From Candidatus Omnitrophota bacterium (GTDB taxonomy: Bacteria > Omnitrophota > Gorgyraeia > Tantalellales > Tantalellaceae): a stretch of 36,151 bases of DNA. A program made the translations under genes and the position numbers. The notes beneath the pieces were generated by a model that was given only the letters and a program-made list of their open reading frames with translations, did not search any database and was not told where the DNA came from. The stretch covers positions 1 through 36,151 of the forward strand of contig JAJRVD010000102.1 in NCBI GenBank assembly GCA_024277375.1. Reading direction: 5' to 3'. Shown piece by piece: positions 25,796 through 32,246 of the stretch. Position 1 is the first letter of the stretch. Every line of letters starts with the position of its first letter.

Positions 25796-25914
25796 CAGAC
25801 TGTGTCATAATGTAGGGGCTTGATTTATCAAGCCCGTTATATCGGGTTCGATGAATCGAACCCCTACAATATATTACATGCGACCATCCGCAAAACGACT
25901 TACGACACAGCCTG
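25796..25914 (+). repeat. TIR-bearing intergenic element, copy R6
   Basis: A 119-bp copy from CAGACTGTGTCATAATGTAG to TTACGACACAGCCTG, with both inner hairpin arms present. At its right edge a second repeat, GATTGCGAGAAGCGAAGCGA and onward (25914-25946), runs to the stop codon of the carrier gene. The gap between metY and the carrier gene is thus almost entirely repeat sequence. Confidence 0.87.
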
Positions 25915-25946
25915 ATTGCGAGAAGCGAAGCGACGAAGCAACCTCT

Positions 25947-26156
25947 TTATTTTCCTCCGCCCATGAAATACAGAAAATCTATCTCATCACCATCATTTAT
26001 CTGAGTCCGAGCAAACTCTTCTCTTTTGGCAAACTCACCATTAAGTTGAACAGAAACCATGTCCGGCATATCAACCTTGTTTATCTCAAGTAGTTCTGTC
26101 ACTGTTAATTTTTCCTGCTCTAAAACTTGTTCCTTCCCATTAACTACGATCTTCAC
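25947..26156 (-). CDS. ThiS/HcyS-like ubiquitin-fold sulfur carrier with C-terminal Gly-Gly-Gly-Lys
   Basis: A 69-residue carrier starting at GTG (26156): MKIVVNGKEQVLEQ. AAAGGGGG sits seven bases upstream, so the longer frame from 26201 is rejected. LTVTELLEI, VSVQLNGEFAKREEF and INDGDEIDFLYFMGGGK are the usual ThiS-like blocks. ThiS and MoaD end in Gly-Gly. Here a lysine follows Gly-Gly-Gly, so one or two residues must be removed before the glycine can be adenylated. In Wolinella HcyS an extra C-terminal alanine is removed by the JAMM protease HcyD. A JAMM domain, an E1 and MetY lie just downstream. That makes this the likely HcyS equivalent, donating thiocarboxylate sulfur for homocysteine synthesis. 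Confidence 0.88.
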   Translation of the reverse strand: MKIVVNGKEQVLEQEKLTVTELLEINKVDMPDMVSVQLNGEFAKREEFARTQINDGDEIDFLYFMGGGK

Positions 26157-26247
26157 TTCTTTTCCCCCTTTAGTGTCGTTCCCGCACCCCACCAACGTCA
26201 TTCTCTCGGGGCACCGCCCCCAAAGGGGCTGGTTCGGAAATCCATTC

Positions 26248-26670
26248 CTATATCTGGTACATTATTGTGTCTTGAGCACTTCTAGTTCTCATTACAATAT
26301 CATCAAACATAACTTTGTCAAGCACATCCGCCATGGCATGCTCAACATCCTTCCACACAGCTGAAAACCCCGTGCCGTTCTTCTCAGCCGAGGCGGCAAG
26401 CGGCAAAAGCGGTCCCGATATCTCACGAACCAACTCTCCCAGGCTTATCTCTCCAGGATCCCTTGCCAATACATATCCACCATTCTTACCCCTTATACTC
26501 TTTGCGATCCCCATACGTTTAAGCTGCAAGAGTATCTGCGGCAGATATTTAAGTGGTATTCCATGTTTTTCCGATATGATCTGCATCTGCAACGGTTTCT
26601 TGCCTGGCCAATGTAAAGCCAACGCCAAAACCGCCTTACACGCATAATCACATCTTGCCGATATTCTCAT
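26248..26670 (-). CDS. Rrf2-family transcriptional regulator
   Basis: A 140-residue winged-helix regulator beginning MRISARCDYACKAVLALALH at the ATG at 26670, which has GGAG five bases upstream. The GTG at 26676 is less likely. The DNA-binding region includes ISEKHGIPLKYLPQILLQLKRMG and the wing SIRGKNGGYVLARDP. The three-cysteine cluster motif of IscR is absent, so it is closer to CymR/Rrf2 types, which sense sulfur status, CymR doing so with CysK. It stands first in the leftward sulfur gene run. Its own promoter holds a palindrome over the -10 box, which suggests autoregulation and control of the carrier and downstream genes. Its end (Tyr-Gln-Ile-stop) lies in a dispersed repeat. Confidence 0.85.
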   Translation of the reverse strand: MRISARCDYACKAVLALALHWPGKKPLQMQIISEKHGIPLKYLPQILLQLKRMGIAKSIRGKNGGYVLARDPGEISLGELVREISGPLLPLAASAEKNGTGFSAVWKDVEHAMADVLDKVMFDDIVMRTRSAQDTIMYQI

Positions 26671-26693
26671 CCCCACTCCATTTAAATTTAACT

Positions 26694-26741
26694 AACTTAA
26701 TCAACTTAGATAAGTTTAACCTAAAACCAAAACTTTGTCAA
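26694..26741 (-). promoter_or_regulatory. Promoter and candidate Rrf2 operator
   Basis: On the minus strand, TTGACA (26741-26736), a 17-base spacer and TAAACT (26718-26713) make a good sigma-70-type promoter 43 bases before the Rrf2 ATG. The perfect palindrome AACTTATCTAAGTT (26716-26703) overlaps the -10 box, and a third AACTTA half-site (plus strand 26694-26699) follows nine bases further on. Binding there would block RNA polymerase. The match of operator and regulator is inferred from position. Confidence 0.7.
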
Positions 26742-26747
26742 GAAAAA

Positions 26748-26838
26748 AGTAGGGGCATGGCGCACCGTGCCCGATAATACCGTAGGAGCGGCCTCCGGCC
26801 GCGAACAAACATAGCAGGCATCGGGCCGGGCATTTTGT
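26748..26838. repeat. Intergenic repeats, including GTAGGAGCGGCCTCCGGCCGC
   Basis: The gap upstream of the Rrf2 promoter holds GTAGGGGCATGGCGCACCGT and then GTAGGAGCGGCCTCCGGCCG continuing CGA, the latter a GC-rich palindrome (GCGGCC-TCC-GGCCGC). The sequence stands out from its AT-rich surroundings. Such blocks look like REP-type repeats. No gene is present. Confidence 0.55.
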
Positions 26839-26841
26839 GGA

Positions 26842-28140
26842 TCATATCAGATAAAACGGCAGGAATTTGACATTATTTCTTTCTTCAATCGTCTTTTCAT
26901 TGGAGATAATCGCGATTTTTGTTTTATTTGCGTATTCATTCAAAAAAGAGGCCATTCCGGTTGGAATTTTAGACATTTTTTTTGTTTTTACCTCTATCGG
27001 TAAAAGTTCTTCCTCGTCTAATATGAAATCTACTTCAACACCATATTTCATTCTCCAAAATTTTATATTTTCAGTACTTTCCACTCTTTTTAGCAAATTT
27101 TTAAATACTGTGTTTTCAATTAAAGCACCCGCATCAACTCTATCCGTAATTTGCCTGAAATCATTAATTACCCTGTTTCTCAATCCTGTATCATAAAAAT
27201 ATACCTTAGCCATTTTTACTATCTCTTTCTTTTTATTGGTAAAAAACGGCTGAATAAACCTGCAGATATATGTACTCTCCAGTATAGAAAAATATTTTTC
27301 CACCGTCTGCCGAGCGATCCCCACCTCTTTCGATACTTCATGAATATTTATGAGATTACCTACGTTTAGCGCCAATAACTTCACTATCTTATTAAAAGCA
27401 GTTAAATTTTCCAAAGAAAATAACGCGTTAATATCTTTTCTCACATATGAAGTATACATATCACTCAAATACTTTTTCTTTTCATCCGCGTTCTCAAGCA
27501 AAACTACGGCCGGAAAACCGCCAAAAAGCGAATACTCATAATAATGACGCAATAACTTCCCATGGGACAACTCTGAAATTGGTCCAAACTCATCTATTTG
27601 ATAATATTTATCAATAAGTCTGATCATTTTTTTCTCGCCATTGAATAAGAGGTATTCCCAAAAATCCAGTGAAGTAATCTCGAATGTTATTTTCCTTCCG
27701 ACAAGTGAATCTTTAAATTTCTTCTTGATTGTCAAAGCGGAAGAACCCGTGGCGAATACTTTTATTCGATCAGAATGATGATCTACCAGAATTTTCAGTA
27801 AATTACTCGGATTATCAAGATATTGTATTTCATCAATAAAAACATATTTTTTCGTTGATGCCGGACTTTGCTCCCCTATAAACCTCAATAAATCCTCAAC
27901 ACCGCTATTCAGGAGTTCAAAATCTTCTAACCGTTCAAGATCAAAATAAAATATGTCATCGCCCAAAATTTTGGTCTTCCGCACGAGATACTGAACAAGT
28001 AAATACAAAAGCGATGTCTTCCCTACCTGCCTGGATCCCAACAATATAATCGCCTCTTTTTTCGAGATCCATTTCAATATATCCCGGAAAACACGCCGTT
28101 CAAATAACGATTTTTTAAGTATAGACGTCAATATATTCAC
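26842..28140 (-). CDS. AAA-family ATPase with DUF4143 domain
   Basis: A 432-residue protein starting with GTG at 28140 behind GAGGTGG. The N-terminal ATPase has Walker A LLGSRQVGKTS (about 34-44), Walker B KKYVFIDEIQ and sensor ATGSS. The C-terminal half has the DUF4143 layout, with an ARQTVEKYFSILESTYICR stretch, then FYDTGLRNRVI and a nuclease-like KYGVEVDFILDEE followed by IEVKTK, reminiscent of PD-(D/E)XK motifs. Such ATPases are common in mobile and accessory gene pools; a precise function is not established. It has its own promoter and is unrelated to the sulfur genes on its left. Its upstream end abuts a truncated group II intron. Confidence 0.88.
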   Translation of the reverse strand: MNILTSILKKSLFERRVFRDILKWISKKEAIILLGSRQVGKTSLLYLLVQYLVRKTKILGDDIFYFDLERLEDFELLNSGVEDLLRFIGEQSPASTKKYVFIDEIQYLDNPSNLLKILVDHHSDRIKVFATGSSALTIKKKFKDSLVGRKITFEITSLDFWEYLLFNGEKKMIRLIDKYYQIDEFGPISELSHGKLLRHYYEYSLFGGFPAVVLLENADEKKKYLSDMYTSYVRKDINALFSLENLTAFNKIVKLLALNVGNLINIHEVSKEVGIARQTVEKYFSILESTYICRFIQPFFTNKKKEIVKMAKVYFYDTGLRNRVINDFRQITDRVDAGALIENTVFKNLLKRVESTENIKFWRMKYGVEVDFILDEEELLPIEVKTKKMSKIPTGMASFLNEYANKTKIAIISNEKTIEERNNVKFLPFYLI

Positions 28141-28151
28141 AATACCACCTC

Positions 28152-28195
28152 ACTTTAGTACGACTAAAGTATAACATAAATTCAACTATAGTCAA
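28152..28195 (-). promoter_or_regulatory. Promoter with overlapping palindrome for the DUF4143 ATPase
   Basis: Minus strand: TTGACT (28195-28190), a 16-base spacer, TATACT (28173-28168), then the ATPase GTG at 28140. The palindrome ACTTTAGT-CGT-ACTAAAGT (28170-28152) overlaps the end of the -10 box. The -35 box overlaps the last codons of the intron reverse transcriptase fragment, so the intron was cut at or near this promoter. The regulator is not known. Confidence 0.65.
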
Positions 28196-28902
28196 GCGTA
28201 CTTACCGTAGTAGTTCATCCATCCTCTCAGGACTGGATTGACCACCTCAGAGAGCTCTTTAAGAGATTTATCACTCCACAGATGCAACCGCCATTTCTTG
28301 ATTCTTTGCCTTATCTCCTTTGCCGCCTGATTACTTATTGCAGGTGTAAAACTTACAAAGTATCGCCCCTTATAGTTCTTTGCTATCTCGGGTCGAAACG
28401 TATACCCCGGGAAGTCGAACTTTTGATTAGGATAATTACCTTGCCTATCCTCATCCTTACAATAGACTATTTTCGTCTTCTCCGGATGAAGTTCTAGTTT
28501 ACACTCTTGTAACCTTTTAGCAACAGCTGCTTTCATGGCTTTAGCTTCTTGTTCTGTTTTGCAATGCACCACTATATCATCAGCATAACGTTCAAACGGA
28601 ATATGAGGATAGTTTCTCCTCATCCATTCATCAAATGCATAATGCAGGAAGAGATTAGCTAGTAACGGACTAATTACTCCTCCCTGTGGTGTCCCTTTGT
28701 TCCGACTTATAACAGTGCCACTCTCCAGTTTTGCGGGCGCTTTAAGCCACCTCTCAACATAGAGTAATATCCACTCCTCATCGGTATGCTTTCTGACTGC
28801 TCTCATTAGTAGTTCATGGTCCAGATTGTCAAAGAAGCCTTTGATGTCCATATCAAGCACCCAGTTATATCTCCAACATCTTTACGGCTTTGCCTGACTC
28901 AT
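28192..28902 (-). pseudogene. ltrA: Group II intron reverse transcriptase (LtrA-like), decayed
   Basis: The protein should start with the ATG at 28902 behind GGGAGG, but after MSQAKP a TAA stop occurs. The frame then resumes at RCWRYNWVLDMDIKGFFDN, so roughly a hundred residues of the N-terminal reverse transcriptase region are deleted. The remaining 222-codon frame (28192-28860) keeps the core: KGTPQGGVISPLLANLF and the catalytic RYADDIVVH, then FDFPGYTFRPE and a partial thumb/maturase region ending GWMNYYGKYA. The rest of the maturase is missing. It is non-functional as a retroelement enzyme; a free-standing role for the 222-residue piece is unlikely. Confidence 0.85.
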
Positions 28903-29590
28903 TGGTTCCTCCCTTTACTTTTGGTTGACCAATTTATCTACAGCTAGACGATACAACCCCTTCGCTCCATTTCCATTACAGAGACTTCTTCACTACTACG
29001 GGTTGTTCCGTCCATGTGCTCTGCATCGGTACTTTCACCCTTGTGGGGTTTCCACTTGCGGTTTTTCCCTTATCATCAGAGCGACATGTTCTCACGTTCC
29101 ACACAAGAGCCTGTATCAAGTTCACGCCTCCTACATACCGGATGCCACCCAAGCAGTTAACAGGTTGCCTCTTGGATTCTGTCCCAGCGTCCTCGCTCAT
29201 CACTCTGGTTTCGACATCATCATACTGTCTTTCGATACTTCAGCGGAGGTTCACTTGCGTTCGTCTCCTTGATACTTACCTGACATATTTAACTTATGCC
29301 TTTCCCTTAACGCTTACCACACTAGCTCTTTACTAATGCAGCTTAAGGTGGTTTGAAACCTACTCCTGCAAGTCGGTTCCGAGAGACCTACTCTCATCTC
29401 TTATACAGCACCAATAACATATCAGGAACCATTCCCGTTATGGTATTGTTCGTGACACACAGCGACGACCGAGCGTCTTAACGACACTCAAGCAGCCGCC
29501 CCCAGGCGGCGGTCGAGATTCGTACTCGCTCCCGTTCCAATATTCAGTTCGGGGATGACCCTCTCGTCCCTGACGAGTTCTTGTCCCAAA
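28192..29590 (-). mobile_element. Truncated group II intron (5' ribozyme part and decayed IEP)
   Basis: The stretch from about 29590 to 28903 is the 5' RNA portion. It contains the purine-rich, hairpin-forming sequence usual before LtrA-type proteins, ending GGAGCGAAGGGGTTGTATCG and AAAGGGAGGAACC just before the reverse transcriptase ATG. A likely 5' edge is GGGACAAGAACTCGTC near 29588; the exact first base is uncertain because the GTGYG start is not intact. Domains V and VI and the 3' splice site are absent, since the element stops at the ATPase promoter. It cannot splice. No other gene lies in the 690-base RNA part. Confidence 0.72.
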
Positions 29591-29800
29591 AGATGATTTT
29601 ATCAAGTTTTAGTTCCCATATTTTAAGATTATTGTTTCCTGGAAGGGTTTTTGGAGCTTTTTGTGTATCAATAAATACCGTATGTGATCTTCCGTAAAAG
29701 TCACACTCTCAATTACGAGATTGCCTTCTGGAAGGTTTCTATAGGGTGAATTGGTATCATTTAACAGTAAAAGATAATAAATGGTAACAGATTACGGGAA
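29591..29800 (-). pseudogene. Frame-shifted coding remnant beside the group II intron
   Basis: Two minus-strand frames read as plausible protein without a start: one with RNLPEGNLVIESVTFTEDHI, and an overlapping one with CDFYGRSHTVFIDTQKAPKT and then LKIWELKLDKIIF running into the intron edge. A frameshift between them would join the two. I do not recognise the family. It may be the remains of the gene the intron entered. Apart from this the gap holds nothing I can identify. Confidence 0.3.
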
Positions 29801-29811
29801 GATTGCCTTGA

Positions 29812-30069
29812 TTAGTTTGCTGTCAAAGCCGTGTTGTAATGCGCGCTTTTGGGGGTTAGGATAAGACTCACATCTTCCAAAAAGTCTTCATCCTTTTCGT
29901 CTTTGGCCAGCTCATCCGAGTATTCGGCCTTGCTGAACACCCGCATGATCGCTTCCTCATAGTTAGCCTCATCGATTAATTTCTTCACGTATCCTGCAAA
30001 ATCCTTATCCGCAAGACTTACAAAAAAACGCTTCTCGGGACTATTCCTCAATTTTATTAAAATATTCAT
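29812..30069 (-). CDS. Small hypothetical protein, 85 residues
   Basis: I place the start at the ATG at 30069 (MNILIKLRNSPEKRFFVSL). It follows the stop of the upstream gene by one base and has ACGGGGGTG as ribosome binding site; the longer frame from 30090 overlaps that gene. The protein is mixed alpha-beta at the start and acidic toward the end (DELAKDEKDEDFLEDVS). No membrane segment or known motif is seen. It is third in a run of three small genes driven from 30520, downstream of a zinc-ribbon protein. Function unknown. Confidence 0.6.
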   Translation of the reverse strand: MNILIKLRNSPEKRFFVSLADKDFAGYVKKLIDEANYEEAIMRVFSKAEYSDELAKDEKDEDFLEDVSLILTPKSAHYNTALTAN

Positions 30070-30070
30070 A

Positions 30071-30295
30071 TTACACCCCCGTAAAAACAATACTCATCTT
30101 GTTGCCGTGTGGTTCCGGCGGTTTCCGATTAGATAACAAGCGCCGTAAATACGCCGTTACAGGCTTGTGTATTCTGAGATCATTATCTTTCATATCAATA
30201 ACTTCCTGAGAACTCCCGCATATCCCACACTTCACTGTTTCCGGTGAAGCTGTATATCCGATAGAACCGCACTTTACGCATCTGACCTTCTCCAT
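30071..30295 (-). CDS. Small zinc-ribbon protein, 74 residues
   Basis: The N-terminal half has two CxxC pairs, VRCVKCGS (Cys6, Cys9) and VKCGICGSS, spaced as in a zinc ribbon. The rest (RIHKPVTAYLRRLLSNRKPP) is basic and could touch nucleic acid. I do not recognise the family. It lies between a 48-residue putative exported peptide gene and an 85-residue gene, with spacing of 18 bases and one base, so the three likely form one transcript. Confidence 0.65.
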   Translation of the reverse strand: MEKVRCVKCGSIGYTASPETVKCGICGSSQEVIDMKDNDLRIHKPVTAYLRRLLSNRKPPEPHGNKMSIVFTGV

Positions 30296-30313
30296 GACTA
30301 CCCCCTTCCGCCT

Positions 30314-30460
30314 TTAGGCCTCTTCAAGGCTTTCTATCAGCGTATAAGGCATATTGTCACCCATTAACATTAACGTGCTTTCGTTTCCACCCGCAATGCC
30401 TAATGTTCCCAGAACAACAAACAATAACTTAATAAGTATTCTCTTTTTCTTTCTTCTCAT
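30314..30460 (-). CDS. 48-residue small protein with a signal-like hydrophobic segment
   Basis: The ATG at 30460 follows AAGGAG with eight bases spacing, a strong ribosome binding site, and the frame ends in TAA at 30314-30316. The peptide begins MRRKKKRILIKLLFVVLG, a basic start and a hydrophobic run of about 15 residues, then GIAGGNEST and a short tail ending LIESLEEA. This is the pattern of an exported or membrane-anchored small peptide; GIA-GG could be a signal peptidase site. It is the first gene of the leftward unit with the zinc-ribbon and 85-residue genes, driven by a consensus-like promoter and opposite an XRE-cupin regulator. Function unknown. Confidence 0.55.
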   Translation of the reverse strand: MRRKKKRILIKLLFVVLGTLGIAGGNESTLMLMGDNMPYTLIESLEEA

Positions 30461-30491
30461 ATCAAAGTCTCCTTTTTGTTATCCTTACTAA

Positions 30492-30544
30492 AGTATACAC
30501 CTAAATTAGCTGTTTGTCAATGGTTTTTTAGCTATTATAGCTAA
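30492..30544 (-). promoter_or_regulatory. Leftward promoter with TTAGCT-type operator sites
   Basis: Minus strand: TTGACA (30520-30515), 17 bases, TATACT (30497-30492), 32 bases ahead of the 48-residue gene. TTAGCTGTT (plus 30506-30514) sits between the boxes, and upstream is a perfect palindrome TTAGCTAT-T-ATAGCTAA (30528-30544). The same half-site occurs inverted near the opposing promoter (AACAGCTAA at 30608), so one regulator may cover both. Confidence 0.68.
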
Positions 30545-30607
30545 TATTGACTACTTTTTACCTCATTGTATAGGTTTTTTGCTATATCGCTATATTTCTT
30601 TTGCGGT

Positions 30608-30651
30608 AACAGCTAATTATTGTTGACTTTACGAGGATATGCAGGTATATT
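30608..30651 (+). promoter_or_regulatory. Rightward promoter of the XRE-cupin gene, probably leaderless
   Basis: TTGACT (30623-30628), 17 bases, TATATT (30646-30651). The ATG at 30661 starts only nine bases after the -10 box, so the transcript would begin at or within a few bases of the start codon, and there is no ribosome binding site. AACAGCTAA (30608-30616) lies seven bases before the -35 box and mirrors TTAGCTGTT at 30506. GCTATATCGCTATA (from about 30581) may be another binding site. Confidence 0.62.
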
Positions 30652-30660
30652 TGAATTACT

Positions 30661-31239
30661 ATGAAACTACATGAAAAAATCAGGATTCTCCGGAAAGACG
30701 CGAAAATATCATTAAAGGAACTGCATCGAAGGATCGTTTTCCACTACGGGGAACACGCCCTGGGGTATTGGACTCTCAGCCGGATCGAACTCGGCAAACA
30801 TGAACATGTCCGCCTTCATTCTTTAGAACAAATATGTACGGCTCTTAATGTTTCTATTGGCGATCTGTACGAAGGAGTTGAAATAGACAGCCCCGAGAAC
30901 GCTCCTTTAATAAAAAGGAACCAGCGGAGAGGCGGATACACCTACAACGATAAAGCTAAATTCGATATTATTACGCCAAGCAATCTTGATTTCTGGATGG
31001 TGGAACTGACAATACTGCCCGGAGGGAAAACATCACCTAAAAAATCTACTGCGGAAGGAATTTCTGTTGAAACTGTTTATGTTGTACACGGTACTATTCT
31101 TTGCCACATAGGCAACAAGAACTATGAACTAAAAAAAGGTGATACCATCACCTTCGATAATCATGCCTCAAGTTATTTTAAAAATACCTCCAACGCAAAA
31201 TCAGTATTATTGATCTACCAAAACCCTAAGAAGATTTAA
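30661..31239 (+). CDS. XRE-type HTH regulator with C-terminal cupin domain
   Basis: A 192-residue regulator. Residues 1-73 are an XRE/Cro-type helix-turn-helix (KIRILRKDAKISLKELHRRI, then LSRIELGKHEHVRLHSLEQI and LNVSIGDLYEG). Residues 100-185 are a small-molecule-binding cupin barrel (TILPGGKTSPKKST, ETVYVVHGTILCHIGN, ELKKGDTITFDNHASSYFKN). Members often sense a metabolite and control adjacent genes. It is the only intact plus-strand gene, divergent from the three-small-gene unit with shared TTAGCT sites between them. Its 3' end overlaps that of the double-receiver gene by 14 bases. The effector is unknown. The mRNA appears leaderless. Confidence 0.88.
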   Translation: MKLHEKIRILRKDAKISLKELHRRIVFHYGEHALGYWTLSRIELGKHEHVRLHSLEQICTALNVSIGDLYEGVEIDSPENAPLIKRNQRRGGYTYNDKAKFDIITPSNLDFWMVELTILPGGKTSPKKSTAEGISVETVYVVHGTILCHIGNKNYELKKGDTITFDNHASSYFKNTSNAKSVLLIYQNPKKI

Positions 31240-31972
31240 ACCCTCTTCGTTGAATAAAACCCATGATCTTCTTTTCCAAAACAGGTAAATGTAAGGGCTT
31301 GGACATAATATCCACAACACCGTTACCTACGGCCTCATTTATTACCTGATTATGAGTATAACCTGTGGTTATGAGAACATCGATGTGCGGATTTATTTCG
31401 TGGGCTCTTTTTATAACCTTAAATCCATCAATCCCGGGAAGACTTATATCAACTATCATTATGTTATAAAGTTCGTCTTTGATCTTCTCAAGAGCTTCTT
31501 CTCCCGTCAAAGTATAACTGAATTTAGCGGAAATCCTCTCCTTGAGATAGTCTATTATATTGTCTACCTGACCTTTTTCGTCTTCAACGATCAAGATACT
31601 TGGATCTGAGATCAATTCATTTATTTTCGCCGATAACGCCTTATCAACGTCATCAAGGTCAAAAGGCTTTCTGATATAAGCATCACACCCCATATCTTGC
31701 GCTTTGGTTCTGGTTTCAAGATCCAATAAAGCGCTAACCATGATAACCTTGGTTTTCTTATCCGTAGCCTTGATTTCTTTCAACACTTCAAGACCGTCGA
31801 TCCCTTTCATCTTAATGTCTAAAAAAACAATCCCGGGGTTTTCTTTCGCAACTATCTCAAGAGCGGATTTACCATTATCCGCGGCAAAAACACTATGCCC
31901 TTCCGTCTCTAGATAATTTTTTATCGTTTCTACAACATCTATATCATCATCCACTATCAAAATCTTGTACAT
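31226..31972 (-). CDS. Response regulator with two receiver domains and no output domain
   Basis: A 248-residue protein made of two REC domains. The first has VDDD (7-10), the phosphorylation site FLDIK, VSAL and RKPFD. The second, from about residue 127, has VEDE, the site VDISLPG, ITTGYT and SKPL. No DNA-binding or enzymatic domain follows, so it probably passes phosphate or signals by contact. It is the last gene of a leftward set with a histidine kinase and a single-receiver protein. The set suggests a phosphorelay, in which the two REC domains could accept phosphate from the kinase. Confidence 0.9.
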   Translation of the reverse strand: MYKILIVDDDIDVVETIKNYLETEGHSVFAADNGKSALEIVAKENPGIVFLDIKMKGIDGLEVLKEIKATDKKTKVIMVSALLDLETRTKAQDMGCDAYIRKPFDLDDVDKALSAKINELISDPSILIVEDEKGQVDNIIDYLKERISAKFSYTLTGEEALEKIKDELYNIMIVDISLPGIDGFKVIKRAHEINPHIDVLITTGYTHNQVINEAVGNGVVDIMSKPLHLPVLEKKIMGFIQRRGFKSS

Positions 31973-31984
31973 TCTCCTCCTTCT

Positions 31985-32230
31985 TCAAATTTCAATGTTT
32001 AGCTGAGTATACACTGTGTCCCTTAGCTTATCAACTTCGTCCGCTACTGTTTTAGCTAATTCACACGACTTCGCTACCGCTTCCAGAGCTTTTTCCATAT
32101 GTTCTTTTTCGTGCAGTTCTTTATATTGTTGCTTTTCGGCGATCTTTAAAAGAGCGCTTGAGGATATAGTCAAGCGATGTAAGTGCCTTAAAACTTCATG
32201 GAACCCGTCTCTTACTTCCTGCATATTCAC
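31985..32230 (-). CDS. Small helical protein in the two-component cluster, 81 residues
   Basis: An almost wholly helical, charged sequence (MNMQEVRDGFHEVLRHLHRL, then LLKIAEKQQYKELHEKEHM and LAKTVADEVDKLRDTVYTQL). The FHEVLRHLHRLTIS segment has histidines in a helix and recalls the histidine-bearing helix of HisKA or HPt domains, but the match is too weak to assert. There is no membrane segment. It lies 12 bases before the double-receiver gene. In this position a phosphotransfer or adaptor role is possible. I do not recognise the family. Confidence 0.6.
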   Translation of the reverse strand: MNMQEVRDGFHEVLRHLHRLTISSSALLKIAEKQQYKELHEKEHMEKALEAVAKSCELAKTVADEVDKLRDTVYTQLNIEI

Positions 32231-32246
32231 TCCTGTTTTTTACCGG

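Noticed and set aside
13168-25914. The intergenic repeats as a CRISPR array
   Set aside because: The copies are about 119 bp, kilobases apart, sometimes inverted, and have terminal inverted repeats and no regular spacers.
26157-26201. A longer carrier protein starting MTLVGCGND
   Set aside because: The extra codons cover the ribosome binding site AAAGGGGG, and repeat-like sequence lies just upstream. The GTG at 26156 gives a normal ThiS-like start.
26157-26247. A riboswitch upstream of the carrier or metY genes
   Set aside because: The gaps are filled by dispersed repeats, and I see no SAM, cobalamin or T-box motif.
28925-29336. Plus-strand frames of 115 and 106 codons and a minus-strand frame of 75 codons
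   Set aside because: They fall in the structured 5' RNA region of the group II intron; such chance frames are common there.
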